From the NCBI GenBank assembly GCA_900320185.1, contig ONRD01000026.1, forward strand, positions 1 through 36,227: DNA of 36,227 nt, written 5' to 3'. The translations under genes and the position numbers were made by a program. This document shows, piece after piece, positions 16,965 through 25,518 of the stretch. Each line of letters begins with the position of its first letter. Position 1 is the stretch's first letter. Source of the DNA: an uncultured Bacteroidales bacterium. Its GTDB lineage: Bacteria > Bacteroidota > Bacteroidia > Bacteroidales > UBA932. The notes beneath the pieces were generated by a model that searched no databases, was not told where the DNA came from, and was given only the letters and a program-made list of their open reading frames with translations.

Positions 16965-18317
16965 ATGAGCGAAAAAATGAACAGAAGAGACTTCCTCGGC
17001 GCAAGCGCCAAGGCTGGAGTCGTCGGTCTTGTAGGCGGCAGCGTACTGCTTTCAGCCTGCAGCGAGAAAAAGGACAAGCAGACGCCTCTGAGGCAGCCCG
17101 GTGAGTATTATGTTCCGGAGCTTCCCGACAAGGCTATCGACGGAGAAGAACTCAAGGTCGGTGTAATCGGCTGCGGCGGAAGAGGTTCCGGCGCCGTGAT
17201 GAACCTTCTGAACGCTGCTGACGGAATCACCGTCACCGCCCTCGGCGACACTTTCGCCGACCGCCTAGGCAACCTCAAGGGAAGCCTCGCCGAAAAAGGC
17301 CAGGTCGTTCCCGACGAGAACTGCTTCATAGGGTTCGACGCCTACCAGAAAGTGATCGACTCCGGAGTCGACATGGTCATCGTCGCCACCCCTCCCGTGT
17401 TCCGTCCCGTCCACTTCAAGTATGCCACCGAGAAGGGAGTCCACTCCTTCCTCGAGAAACCTATCGCCGTCGATCCCAAGGGCTACCGTACCATCATGGC
17501 CACGGCCGAGGTGGCAAGGCAGAAGGGCCTGAGCGTGGTCTGCGGAACGCAGCGCCACCACCAGCGTCCCTATGTGGCTGCATTCCAGAAGATCCAGGAA
17601 GGCTTGATCGGCGAGATCACCGGAGGCAACGTCTACTGGAACCAGGGAATGCTCTGGTACAGGACCCGCGAGAAGGGCTGGAGCGACATGGAATGGACCA
17701 TCCGCGACTGGGTCAACTGGAAGTGGCTGTCCGGCGACCACATCGTCGAGCAGCACGTCCACAACATCGACGTCTTCAACTGGATGTTCGGATACAAGCA
17801 TCCGCTCAGGGCAACCGCTTTCGGAAGCCGCCAGCGCAGGATCACCGGTGACCAGTACGACAACTTCAGCGTCGACTTCGAGTACGAGAACGGCGTCCAC
17901 CTCCACAGCATGTGCCGCCAGATAGACGGCTGCTCCAACAACGTCAGCGAGGAGGTCCGCGGAACCAAGGGCTACTGGAAGTCCGCCGACAATGCCATCT
18001 ACGACCTCCAGGGCAACAAGATCTGGGAATTCGACTTCGAAGCTTCCAAGGCTGAGTTCCAGCAGGACGATCCCTACGTCCTCGAGCATGTCGACTGGGT
18101 CAACCACATCCGCAAGGGCGAGGCTCACATCGAGGCCGACGAGTGCGGAATGTCTTCCCTGTGCGGCGTGATGGGACGCGAGGCCGCCTACTCCGGCCAG
18201 ACCATCGAATGGGACGCCATCGCAGCTTCCGAGCTTGACTACATGCCCGAGAAGCTCGAGCTCGGACCCCTCGACATGGCCAAGTTCACCGTTCCCGTCC
18301 CCGGATCCGGCAAATAA
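16965..18317 (+). CDS. Tat-exported Gfo/Idh/MocA oxidoreductase lipoprotein
   Basis: 450 residues. MNRRDFLGASAKAG is a twin-arginine signal, followed by a lipobox ending LSAC, so the folded protein with bound NAD(P) would be exported and lipid-anchored. The Rossmann domain has VGVIGCGGRGSGAV (~65) and the family EKP motif in FLEKPIAVDP (~165). The catalytic-domain signature GDHIVEQHVHNIDVFNWMFG (~260) carries the conserved His/Asp residues. Relatives oxidise sugars or sugar derivatives, commonly at C3 in 3-keto-glycoside pathways. In this operon, between a tetraheme cytochrome and cytochrome c maturation genes, reoxidation of the cofactor through the cytochrome is a plausible but unproven inference. 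49 bases after the cytochrome gene. Confidence 0.9.
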   Translation: MSEKMNRRDFLGASAKAGVVGLVGGSVLLSACSEKKDKQTPLRQPGEYYVPELPDKAIDGEELKVGVIGCGGRGSGAVMNLLNAADGITVTALGDTFADRLGNLKGSLAEKGQVVPDENCFIGFDAYQKVIDSGVDMVIVATPPVFRPVHFKYATEKGVHSFLEKPIAVDPKGYRTIMATAEVARQKGLSVVCGTQRHHQRPYVAAFQKIQEGLIGEITGGNVYWNQGMLWYRTREKGWSDMEWTIRDWVNWKWLSGDHIVEQHVHNIDVFNWMFGYKHPLRATAFGSRQRRITGDQYDNFSVDFEYENGVHLHSMCRQIDGCSNNVSEEVRGTKGYWKSADNAIYDLQGNKIWEFDFEASKAEFQQDDPYVLEHVDWVNHIRKGEAHIEADECGMSSLCGVMGREAAYSGQTIEWDAIAASELDYMPEKLELGPLDMAKFTVPVPGSGK

Positions 18318-18353
18318 TCCAGTCCACGGAACTGCAAGCAAAAGGAATCTCAG

Positions 18354-19265
18354 ATGGACAGAAGATCATTCCTGAAGACATCGGCAGTTGGTTCGGCGGC
18401 AATCGCCGCCGGAACCATCCTGCCTGCCTCCTGCTCATCCGGCAAGGGAGGAGTGAAAGACAAATCCAAGGTCAAGCTGAACCTCTCCTTCCAGGAAGGG
18501 ATCGCGCCCGGCAATTCCCTGGCCGAGAAACTTGACTTCATGGAGCAACTCGGCATCGCAGGCTTCGAACCCGGCGGCCGCGGCCTCGCTGCACGCATCC
18601 CGGAGATACGTGAGGCCCTCAGCGGCAGGAACATCAAGGTTTCTGCAATATGCGCCGGCTTCGATGGTTTCATCCTCGCCGACGACCCTGCCGTCAAGCA
18701 GCAGTTCGACACCACCATGCGGGAGATCGTGGCTGCGGCAGGCGAACTCGGTTCCACCGGTGTTATCATGGTCCCTGCATTCAACGGTCAGGAACCATGC
18801 AAGCCCCACAACCAGCAGACCCGTGACTACCTGTGCGAAGAGCTCCACAAACTCGGTGAGTTCGCCAAGGAACATGGCACTACAGTGATCCTCGAACCGC
18901 TCAACCGCAGGGAGTGCTTCTACATGAGGCTTGTGGCAGACGCTGCCGCGATAGCCCGTGATGCAGACTCTGAAGGAGTCAAGGCCATGGGAGACTTCTG
19001 GCACATGCAGGAGGAGACCTCCGACTACGGTGCCTTCATGTCTGCCGGCATCAAGTACCTCCAGCACGTCCACATCGCCAGCCGCGGCCGCAGGATCATG
19101 CCCGGTGAAGACGGAGAGAAGGACAACTACGTGGAGGGATTCAGGGCCCTCAAGGAACTTGGCTACGACAAGTACGTGAGTTTCGAGTGCGGCTGTGAAG
19201 GCGACCGTGAGACTGCCGTCAAGAACGCCGTCAAGCTGCTCCGGGAGCAGTGGGCCCAGGCCTGA
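18354..19265 (+). CDS. Tat-exported TIM-barrel (hydroxypyruvate isomerase / sugar epimerase-like) lipoprotein
   Basis: 303 residues. The start MDRRSFLKTSAVGSAAIAAG is a Tat signal, ending in a lipobox-like LPASC. The rest is an AP-endonuclease-2 / xylose isomerase-like TIM barrel. Metal-ligand candidates are at the usual strand ends: Glu in VILEPLNRRE, Asp and His in MGDFWHMQEE, His in LQHVHIASR, Glu in VSFECGC. Family members isomerise or epimerise keto sugars, or act as lyases/hydratases on 3-keto sugars when next to Gfo/Idh/MocA genes. Tat export is unusual for this fold and matches the preceding exported oxidoreductase. The stop overlaps the ResB-like start (TGATG), indicating translational coupling. 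Confidence 0.88.
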   Translation: MDRRSFLKTSAVGSAAIAAGTILPASCSSGKGGVKDKSKVKLNLSFQEGIAPGNSLAEKLDFMEQLGIAGFEPGGRGLAARIPEIREALSGRNIKVSAICAGFDGFILADDPAVKQQFDTTMREIVAAAGELGSTGVIMVPAFNGQEPCKPHNQQTRDYLCEELHKLGEFAKEHGTTVILEPLNRRECFYMRLVADAAAIARDADSEGVKAMGDFWHMQEETSDYGAFMSAGIKYLQHVHIASRGRRIMPGEDGEKDNYVEGFRALKELGYDKYVSFECGCEGDRETAVKNAVKLLREQWAQA

Positions 19266-20161
19266 TGTCTTTCCTGCACCATCCGTGGGGGCTGGTTGCA
19301 GCCCTCGTCTATACCTATCTCCTGGTCGTCACCCATTTCCTTGGATCCAGACGGCCAGGACTTAGGGTTTTATGGAGCGCCAAGGCTTCCATTGCCGCCG
19401 CATTGCCGCTCCTTGTCCTGATGGTCATCTTCGGACTGTTTCCCCAGAGCGGGATGAACGGCAAATGGTACTTCATCCTGGTGCTGCTCCTGTTCACGTC
19501 AGTGCTGGGACTCGCCGCCGTCGACGGCATCGCAAGGATGGCCGAAAGCGGCTTCTCCTGGCGCCTTGCCGGGAAGACCCTGTCGCACCTCGCCATGTTC
19601 CTCGTGCTCGCAGGCGGCCTTTTCGGAAGCGGAGACACCCGCCACGTCGTGGTCTCGGCGACCGAGGGAACAACAGTCTCCACCGGCATCGACGAGGACA
19701 GCGGGGAGATGGTGCCGATGCCCTTCGAACTGACCCTGGACAAATTCACTTTCGAACGGAAGGGCAACAGGCCATATTTCCTTTCAGAAGTGACTTTCAC
19801 CGAAAAGGGCAAGGCTCCCTGGAAGGAGGATATCCTGGTAAACCATCCTGCGAAGGTCGGTTCGTGGATCCTCTACCAGTACGACTACGGCAAGTCGGAA
19901 GACGGGCGCAACACAAGCATCTTCGAGTGCGTTTCCGACCCGTGGGCCGGCTTCTTCAGGGTCGCATTGTGGCTGATGATGGTCTCCGCCGCGGCCATGA
20001 TAGTCCTTGCCGTGTCCTGGAAGCCGGGAAAACGCAAGCCCGCGCCGGCGGAAGGCAGCGCTGAGGGAACAGCCGCCGATGCGGGCGCTGAAGGAACAAT
20101 ACCCGAAGCGGAAGTGTCGGAACCGGCTTCGCCGTCAAAAGAGAAGGAGGGCAGAGCATGA
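19265..20161 (+). CDS. ResB-like cytochrome c maturation protein (system II, short form)
   Basis: 298 residues from ATG 19265, chosen because it overlaps the previous stop (TGATG). There are four TM helices (about 7-28, 40-58, 66-85, 100-118), an extracytoplasmic domain (~125-225; PYFLSEVTF, NHPAKVGSWILYQYDYG) and a fifth TM (~235-255). The C-terminal cytoplasmic tail (~258-298) is low-complexity, made of AEG/EGT/PEA-type repeats. ResB/CcsB works with CcsA to ligate heme to CxxCH apoproteins outside the membrane; the tetraheme protein two genes upstream is the obvious client. In Bacteroidota this short ResB followed by ccsA usually closes nrfHA operons. Confidence 0.8.
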   Translation: MSFLHHPWGLVAALVYTYLLVVTHFLGSRRPGLRVLWSAKASIAAALPLLVLMVIFGLFPQSGMNGKWYFILVLLLFTSVLGLAAVDGIARMAESGFSWRLAGKTLSHLAMFLVLAGGLFGSGDTRHVVVSATEGTTVSTGIDEDSGEMVPMPFELTLDKFTFERKGNRPYFLSEVTFTEKGKAPWKEDILVNHPAKVGSWILYQYDYGKSEDGRNTSIFECVSDPWAGFFRVALWLMMVSAAAMIVLAVSWKPGKRKPAPAEGSAEGTAADAGAEGTIPEAEVSEPASPSKEKEGRA

Positions 20162-20934
20162 GTTGGAACGTATTCACCTGGTTCGCCGTGGCAGCCATGG
20201 TATTATGGGCGGCAGGTTCGGCCGCCTCTTTAAACGGGAACTCCCGCAGGCTGTCCGCCTTCCTGTACGGCGGCGGCGTGCTGGTTCTTCTCGCCTTCAT
20301 CGCAGGGTACTGGATCACGGTGCAGCGGCCGCCAATGCGCACCATGGGCGAAACCAGGCTTTGGTTCAGCCTGTTCCTGTCCCTGACCGGCGGAGCAATG
20401 TTCCTGAGGCTGCGCAACAAGTGGATAATGCCGCTCTGCGCCGTGCTTGCGGGAATATTCATGTGCATCAACATATTCAAACCGGAGATCCACAACAAGG
20501 TCCTGATGCCGGCGCTCCAGAGCGCCTGGTTCGTACCGCACGTCATCTCCTACATGCTTGCATATGCCACCCTTGGCGCAGCAACGGTAGCGGGAATCCT
20601 TCTCCTCGTGAAGCCTTCCCGCACCGACATCCGTAGCGGGATGGAAGACTGCGACACTCTCGTACGGATCGGATGGGGCTTCCTGACCCTCGGTATCGTG
20701 ATGGGAGCATTGTGGGCAAAAGTGGCCTGGGGTGATTTCTGGACATGGGACCCGAAGGAGACATGGGCGGCCGTCACATGGCTGGGCTACATGGTCTATC
20801 TGCACCATCGCAGGACCGGAGCTTCGCCGCGGGTCTCACTCGCCATCCTGATGATCTCCTTCGTCCTGCTCCTGATGTGCTGGTTCGGCGTCAACTATCT
20901 CCCCTCCGCCCAGGGCGGCATGCACACATATTGA
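20158..20934 (+). CDS. ccsA: cytochrome c biogenesis protein CcsA (heme handling protein)
   Basis: 258 residues, start overlapping the ResB-like stop by 4 bases (ATGA). Multi-TM protein with the heme-binding WWD-type signature AWGDFWTWDPKETWA (~187-201) and conserved His residues in external loops (e.g. WFVPHVISYM). With ResB it forms the system II cytochrome c synthase. Last gene of the operon. Confidence 0.93.
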   Translation: MSWNVFTWFAVAAMVLWAAGSAASLNGNSRRLSAFLYGGGVLVLLAFIAGYWITVQRPPMRTMGETRLWFSLFLSLTGGAMFLRLRNKWIMPLCAVLAGIFMCINIFKPEIHNKVLMPALQSAWFVPHVISYMLAYATLGAATVAGILLLVKPSRTDIRSGMEDCDTLVRIGWGFLTLGIVMGALWAKVAWGDFWTWDPKETWAAVTWLGYMVYLHHRRTGASPRVSLAILMISFVLLLMCWFGVNYLPSAQGGMHTY

Positions 20935-20961
20935 CACTTTTCCTTCGGAGGGCAGGAACCG

Positions 20962-21657
20962 TTAGAGAAGGACGCCTGGCAGCTGGTCGATGGAAGACAG
21001 GCGGAAAAGCCTTGGGTGGTCATATTCATCGACATGCTCAAGCTTCCAGAGGACTTCGAAGGGAATATGAACTCCCCAGCCCCCAAGCCTGAGAACGGGG
21101 TCGATGTCCGACTTGAAAGAGTTGCCTACCATCATGAACTGGCCCGGCTCGATTCCGAGCTTTGCGCACAAGGAAGAATATTCCCTGCCAGACTTGTTCG
21201 AGAGTATCTCGATGTGGCTGAAAAAACCCGCCAGGCCGGAGCGGGCGATCTTGTGCTCCTGATCAAGCAACTCGCCTTTCGTGAGAAGGACCAGGCTGTA
21301 GGCTCCGGAGTCGGATAGCTTCCGAAGCGTTTCCACGACGCCGGGAAACGGCTTCGCGGGGTTGTGGAGTATCTCGCGGCCGCTGTCGATGATGAACTTT
21401 ACGGTCCCGGCATCCACCTTGCCCTTGCTGATGTTTACGGCGGTTTCAACCATGGAAAGTATGTAGGCCTTGGCTCCGAAACCATAGTCTTCCATGTTCG
21501 CGCACTCTGTCTTATAGAGTTCAGAAGAGATGTAGTCGAAATCTCCGTACTCGGAAAGACGCTCCGCAACGAGCTTTTCGGCTTTGCGGAAACGCTTCTC
21601 GTTCTCCCACAGCGTGTCGTCGGCATCGAATGCCACTACCTTGATCTGATCCAGCAT
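20962..21657 (-). CDS. HAD-superfamily hydrolase
   Basis: 231 residues from ATG 21657 (MLDQIKVVAFDADDTLW); the frame stays open further upstream through repeat DNA but that part is not protein-like. Motif I is DADDTLW (nucleophile Asp ~11), motif II VLLTKG, motif III a Lys in LSNKSG, and motif IV GNSFKSDIDPVL. The helical cap between motifs I and II suggests a class I phosphatase of the YjjG/PhoE-like kind; substrate unknown. Its -7 box ends 4 nt before the ATG, predicting a leaderless mRNA. It is convergent with the cytochrome operon, with 27 bases between stops. Confidence 0.88.
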   Translation of the reverse strand: MLDQIKVVAFDADDTLWENEKRFRKAEKLVAERLSEYGDFDYISSELYKTECANMEDYGFGAKAYILSMVETAVNISKGKVDAGTVKFIIDSGREILHNPAKPFPGVVETLRKLSDSGAYSLVLLTKGELLDQEHKIARSGLAGFFSHIEILSNKSGREYSSLCAKLGIEPGQFMMVGNSFKSDIDPVLRLGGWGVHIPFEVLWKLEHVDEYDHPRLFRLSSIDQLPGVLL

Positions 21658-21661
21658 GGAA

Positions 21662-21669
21662 CAAATGTA
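21662..21669 (-). promoter_or_regulatory. -7 box of the HAD gene, 4 nt before the start codon
   Basis: Minus strand TACATTTG, then TTCC, then ATG at 21657. Same spacing as ksgA and the GH2 gene. Confidence 0.6.
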
Positions 21670-21706
21670 AGCAAAAAAACCGAGACCGGCATGGGGGCGT
21701 GCCAGG

Positions 21707-21828
21707 GTCGCAAGCAGTGTTGTCCTGAGGACCCTGGCCACCCGCGGCCGTAAGCGGGGGGCACCGCGCCGCCAGGCGTGGGGGGATGAAGCGAAGCGGA
21801 AGGTCCTCAGGACAACACGGCTTGCGAC
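21707..21828. repeat. 27-bp inverted repeat in a 343-base gene-free stretch
   Basis: GTCGCAAGCAGTGTTGTCCT (start of the 21707-21733 arm) is matched by the reverse complement of 21802-21828 with one mismatch. The 68-base interior is GC-rich and would fold too. It lies between the HAD start and the tRNA terminator. Confidence 0.7.
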
Positions 21829-21921
21829 CACCACGTCGACCATGAAAATAAGGAAACCACAAGCGCAGCGCCGTGGGGGGATGGAGTGAAGCGGAAGGTC
21901 CGAAGGACAATACCGCTTGCG
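21778..21921 (+). repeat. two tandem copies of a ~49-bp unit, period 95
   Basis: Copy 1 at 21778-21826 and copy 2 at 21873-21921. Both start GTGGGGGGATG, share GAAGCGGAAGGTCC and end CTTGCG. The GAAGCGAAGCGGAAGG core resembles the interspersed repeat at 9836 and 12222. Copy 1 contains the right arm of the inverted repeat. Confidence 0.65.
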
Positions 21922-21938
21922 GACACCGCGCCGACCAT

Positions 21939-21987
21939 AAAAAAAGAGGATGACCTCCAAGTCAATAGACTTTTTAGTCATCCCCTC
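21939..21987 (-). terminator. rho-independent terminator after tRNA-Met
   Basis: Minus strand GAGGGGATGAC (21987-21977) pairs with GTCATCCTC (21954-21946), with a two-base bulge, followed by seven T (21945-21939). It ends the rpsL-to-tRNA transcript or the tRNA alone. Confidence 0.8.
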
Positions 21988-22000
21988 TCCTGTAAGTAGT

Positions 22001-22074
22001 GGTCCCGGCAGAGACTTGAACCTGCGACCCACTGATTATGAGTCAGTTGCTCTAACCAACTGAGCTACGGGACC
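22001..22074 (-). tRNA. tRNA-Met (CAT)
   Basis: Cloverleaf on the minus strand: acceptor GGTCCCG/CGGGACC, D arm GCTC-AGTTGGTTA-GAGC, anticodon arm ACTGA-CTCATAA-TCAGT with anticodon CAT, variable loop GGGTC. CTCATAA and the overall form fit elongator tRNA-Met; Ile2 (lysidine) is a less likely alternative. CCA is not encoded. The T arm reads GCAGG-TTCAAGT-CTCTGC, one base longer than normal on its 3' side, so it pairs fully only with an 8-base loop and a G-U pair. Confidence 0.88.
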
Positions 22075-22110
22075 GATTTCCCGGCTCAAAGGTCGGGAAA
22101 ATATTCGGAA

Positions 22111-22132
22111 AATCCAACTTCAAGGCTGGATT
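22111..22132 (-). terminator. weak hairpin after rpsJ
   Basis: Minus strand AATCCA (22132-22127), 10-base loop, TGGATT (22116-22111), continuing TTCC. Short stem and short T-run; possibly a processing or attenuation site between rpsJ and the tRNA. Confidence 0.3.
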
Positions 22133-22146
22133 GACTGTCAAGGATG

Positions 22147-22452
22147 TCAGACCTTGATCTCCACCTCGACACCAGAGGGAAGCTCGAGCTTCATCAGGGC
22201 ATCGACGGTCTTTGCGTTGCTGTCGTCGATGTCAAGGAGCCTGCAGTAAGCATCCAGCTCAAACTGCTCGCGAGCCTTCTTGTTGACGAAGGTTGAGCGG
22301 TTGACAGTGAAGATCTTCTTGTTGGTGGGAAGAGGAATGGGTCCATTGACCTTCGCGCCCGTAGCCTTCACAGTGTCGACGATCTTTGCGGCTGACTTGT
22401 CAACCAGCATGTGATCGAATGATTTGAGTTTAATTCTGATCTTCTGACTCAT
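22147..22452 (-). CDS. rpsJ: 30S ribosomal protein S10
   Basis: 101 residues, full length: [46 protein letters not shown] and a C-terminal [11 protein letters not shown], all typical of S10. It follows fusA by 38 bases. It is not followed by rplC and the rest of the S10 cluster, as is common in Bacteroidota, but by a tRNA and terminator. Confidence 0.96.
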   Translation of the reverse strand: MSQKIRIKLKSFDHMLVDKSAAKIVDTVKATGAKVNGPIPLPTNKKIFTVNRSTFVNKKAREQFELDAYCRLLDIDDSNAKTVDALMKLELPSGVEVEIKV

Positions 22453-22490
22453 ATCAATTGTTGTTTATTATCTTTTAAAAACTTTGTGTA

Positions 22491-24614
22491 CTACTCGTCA
22501 TCCTCGGTAAACTTGTAACCGCTCTTCTCGACGATGTCCTTGGCAAGGTTCGCAGGGACCTCGGAATAGTGGTCGAAGGACATGGTGCTGGTGGCGCGCC
22601 CGGAGGACAGGGTCCTCAGGACGGTCACGTAGCCGAACTGCTCCGCGAGCGGAACGAATGCCTTCACTATCCTTGCACCGTTGGCCGTAGAATCCATTGC
22701 CTGGATCTGGCCGCGACGGCGGTTGAGGTCTCCGACGATGTCGCCCATGTAGTCCTCGGGAGTGACGACTTCCAATGACATGATGGGCTCAAGGAGCACC
22801 GGCTTCGCCTTCGGGCAGGCGTGGCGGAAAGCCATGCGGGCTGCCATTTCGAAGGAGAGCTGGTCGGAATCGACCGGATGGTAGGAACCGTCGAGGACGG
22901 TAACCTTCATGGACTGGACTTCATAGCCGGCGAGGACTCCGTTGGCCATGGCGGCCTTGAAACCCTTTTCGATGCTCGGGATGAACTCCTTGGGAATGTT
23001 ACCACCCTTGACCTGGTTGTCGAACTGCAGTCCGGTGACACCTTCGTCCGCAGGGCCGATTTCCACGATGATGTCCGCGAACTTTCCGCGGCCTCCGGTC
23101 TGCTTCTTGAAGACTTCGCGATGCTGTACCTTGCACGTGATGGCTTCCTTGAAGTTGACCTGGGGAGCACCCTGGTTGATCTCAACGCCGAATTCACGGC
23201 GCAGACGGTCCACGATGATGTCCAGATGCAGTTCGCCCATGCCGCTGATCACGGTCTGGCCGGTCTCATGGTCGGCCTTCACCGTGAATGTGGGGTCCTC
23301 TTCGGCAAGCTTGCCGAGAGCGACGCCGAGTTTGTCCAGGTCGGCCTGGGTCTTGGGTTCGATGGCGATGCCGATGACGGGATCCGGGAAGACCATGGAT
23401 TCGAGTACGATCGGATGGTTTTCGTTGCAGATCGTGTCACCGGTACGGAGATCCTTGAATCCTACCGCCGCGCAGATGTCGCCAGCCTCCACGAAATCGA
23501 TGGGATTCTGGTGGTTGGAGTGCATCTGGTAAAGACGGGCGATCCTTTCTTTCTTTCCGGTACGCACGTTGTAGACATAGGTCCCCGAGTCGACGCGTCC
23601 TGAATATACCCTCATGAAGGCGAGACGGCCCACGAAGGGATCGGTCGCGATCTTGAAGACCAGGGCGCAGAACGGCTGGGAAGCGTCGGGAAGAAGGTCA
23701 ACCTCCTTGTTGGTCTTGGGGCTGACACCTTTCACGACTCCCTTGTCGAGCGGCGAAGGGAGATAACGCATCACTGCATCGAGAAGGAACTGGACTCCCT
23801 TGTTCTTGAACGAGGAACCGCAGCAGGCGGGAACGATCTGCATGTTGATCGTACCCTTGCGCAGGGCGGCTATTATCTCCTCGCCCGTGAGCGAATCGGG
23901 ATTGTCGAAGTACTTCTCCATGAGAGACTCGTCGCACTCGGCGGCGGCCTCCACAAGCTTGTCCCTCCACTTTTCGACTTCGCCGGCCATGTCGGCAGGG
24001 ATGTCCTTTATCTCGTAGTTGACAAGTTCGTCACCGGAATCATAGTAGATAGCCTTCCTGTCGATCAGGTCCACTATACCCTGGAATTTGTCTTCAGCCC
24101 CGATGGGGAGACAAACAGGAACGGCCTTGGCTCCGAGTTTGGTGTAGATCTCCTCGACACAGGCGAGGAAATCGGCACCCACGCGGTCCATTTTGTTCAC
24201 GTACGCGATCTTGGGGACACCATACTTGTCTGCCTGGCGCCATACGGTCTCGCTCTGAGGCTGTACACGGCCGACTGCGCAGAAAGTGGCGATAGTCCCG
24301 TCGAGGACGCGCAGGGAACGTTCCACCTCCACGGTGAAATCGACGTGACCGGGAGTGTCGATCAGGTTGATCTGGTACTCCTTGGAATTGTAGTGCCAGA
24401 ACGCGGTGGTCGCAGCGGAGGTGATGGTGATTCCCCTCTCCTGCTCCTGGACCATCCAGTCCATGGTAGCCGCACCGTCATGGACCTCACCTATCTTGTG
24501 GGTCTTGCCGGTGTAGTAAAGGATGCGTTCGGACGTGGTCGTCTTTCCGGCATCGATGTGAGCCATGATGCCGATGTTCCTCGTGAAGGTAAGATCTCTT
24601 TTGTTGCCTGCCAT
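22491..24614 (-). CDS. fusA: elongation factor G
   Basis: 707 residues, full length. GTPase motifs: G1 [10 protein letters not shown]2 around [11 protein letters not shown]3 DTPGHVDF, G4 NKMDRVG. Domain II, domain III ([14 protein letters not shown]), domain IV (about 480-600) and domain V ([26 protein letters not shown]) follow. It drives ribosomal translocation and, in some lineages, recycling. Second-to-last gene of the str cluster, 13 bases after rpsG. Confidence 0.98.
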   Translation of the reverse strand: MAGNKRDLTFTRNIGIMAHIDAGKTTTSERILYYTGKTHKIGEVHDGAATMDWMVQEQERGITITSAATTAFWHYNSKEYQINLIDTPGHVDFTVEVERSLRVLDGTIATFCAVGRVQPQSETVWRQADKYGVPKIAYVNKMDRVGADFLACVEEIYTKLGAKAVPVCLPIGAEDKFQGIVDLIDRKAIYYDSGDELVNYEIKDIPADMAGEVEKWRDKLVEAAAECDESLMEKYFDNPDSLTGEEIIAALRKGTINMQIVPACCGSSFKNKGVQFLLDAVMRYLPSPLDKGVVKGVSPKTNKEVDLLPDASQPFCALVFKIATDPFVGRLAFMRVYSGRVDSGTYVYNVRTGKKERIARLYQMHSNHQNPIDFVEAGDICAAVGFKDLRTGDTICNENHPIVLESMVFPDPVIGIAIEPKTQADLDKLGVALGKLAEEDPTFTVKADHETGQTVISGMGELHLDIIVDRLRREFGVEINQGAPQVNFKEAITCKVQHREVFKKQTGGRGKFADIIVEIGPADEGVTGLQFDNQVKGGNIPKEFIPSIEKGFKAAMANGVLAGYEVQSMKVTVLDGSYHPVDSDQLSFEMAARMAFRHACPKAKPVLLEPIMSLEVVTPEDYMGDIVGDLNRRRGQIQAMDSTANGARIVKAFVPLAEQFGYVTVLRTLSSGRATSTMSFDHYSEVPANLAKDIVEKSGYKFTEDDE

Positions 24615-24627
24615 CTAACCTGGTGAA

Positions 24628-25046
24628 TTAGAAACGGAAGTGAGCGAATGCCTTGTTGGCCTCCGCCATCTTGTGCATATCCTCCTTTCTCTTGAATGCA
24701 CCACCTTCGTTGTTGTAGGCGGCCACGATCTCTGCACAAAGTTTTTCTGCCATTGAGTGGCCGGAACGCTTGCGGGCGTAATTGATCATGTTCTTCATGG
24801 AAAGCGAGACTTTCCTTTCCGGACGCAACTCAGTAGGCACCTGGAAGTTTGCACCACCTACACGACGCGACTTGACCTCGATCTGAGGGGTCACGTTTTC
24901 GAGGGCCTTTCTCCAGATATCCAGAGGAGCCACGCGATACTCTTCTTCCCCTGCAACATAAGGTTGTTCACGAAGCGGGTCACCTCGACATCGTGATACT
25001 TAGGATCAGGAAGTAGAATCCTCTTTTTAGGCTTCGATTTTCTCAT
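24628..25046 (-). pseudogene. rpsG: 30S ribosomal protein S7, internal out-of-frame deletion
   Basis: The S7 start is intact at 25046 ([20 protein letters not shown] ... MLQGKKSIA, residues 1-38), and the S7 C-terminal part is intact from 24933 ([20 protein letters not shown] ... [10 protein letters not shown]). The two halves are in different frames and about 19-20 residues of helix between them (normally YRIFYDA...) are missing. The junction lies at about 24933-24936; a deletion of about 58 nt (any length 1 mod 3) fits. Read from its own start, the gene would stop after about 50 codons. S7 nucleates the 16S 3' domain and is essential, so this is either an assembly fault, a minority variant, or there is another copy. 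Flanking rpsL and fusA are intact. Confidence 0.85.
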
Positions 25047-25083
25047 TGTGAGTAAAAATTAAAGGTGAAAAAACAAAAATGAA

Positions 25084-25467
25084 CTACTTCTTAGATTTCT
25101 TCGGCCTCTTGGCGCCATAGAGCGAACGGGACTGGGTCCTTCCCTCTACGCCAGCGGTGTCCAAAGCTCCTCTAAGGATGTGGTAGCGCACACCGGGAAG
25201 GTCCTTGACACGGCCTCCGCGGACCAGCACGATGCTGTGCTCCTGGAGGTTGTGGCCTTCGCCCGGGATGTAGGCATTGACCTCTTTCGAGTTGGTAAGG
25301 CGTACCCTGGCGACCTTTCTCATCGCTGAGTTAGGCTTCTTGGGAGTCGTCGTGTAAACACGCAGACACACGCCCCTCTTCTGAGGACAAGCATCCAGCG
25401 CACGAGACTTGCTTTGAGAAACAAGGCTCTCGCGTCCTTTGCGAACTAATTGTTGAATTGTTGGCAT
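25084..25467 (-). CDS. rpsL: 30S ribosomal protein S12
   Basis: 127 residues, full length: [13 protein letters not shown], the decoding-centre loop [13 protein letters not shown] (with the Lys corresponding to E. coli K42/43) and [13 protein letters not shown] (K87/88), ending in a Lys-rich tail. The wild-type Lys residues at both streptomycin-linked positions are present. First gene of the str cluster, with a strong promoter upstream. Confidence 0.97.
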   Translation of the reverse strand: MPTIQQLVRKGRESLVSQSKSRALDACPQKRGVCLRVYTTTPKKPNSAMRKVARVRLTNSKEVNAYIPGEGHNLQEHSIVLVRGGRVKDLPGVRYHILRGALDTAGVEGRTQSRSLYGAKRPKKSKK

Positions 25468-25518
25468 AAATGATTGTAAATCTAATATTTATGTTTTTCC
25501 CAATAGTTTTTGGGGCTG

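Noticed and set aside
15380-20934. Calling the operon a plain nitrite reductase (nrf) operon
   Set aside because: No NrfA-type pentaheme protein (CxxCK or further CxxCH sites) is present; the middle genes are sugar-enzyme families.
21658-22032. N-terminal extension of the HAD protein by about 125 residues
   Set aside because: The extension runs through repeat DNA, the terminator and into the tRNA; the HAD fold starts at MLDQIKVV, with a promoter box just before it.
22001-22074. tRNA-Ile2 (lysidine-modified CAT) or initiator tRNA
   Set aside because: The GGTCCCG acceptor pairs fully at position 1-72, unlike an initiator, and the CTCATAA loop with this D arm fits elongator Met better; Ile2 cannot be fully excluded.
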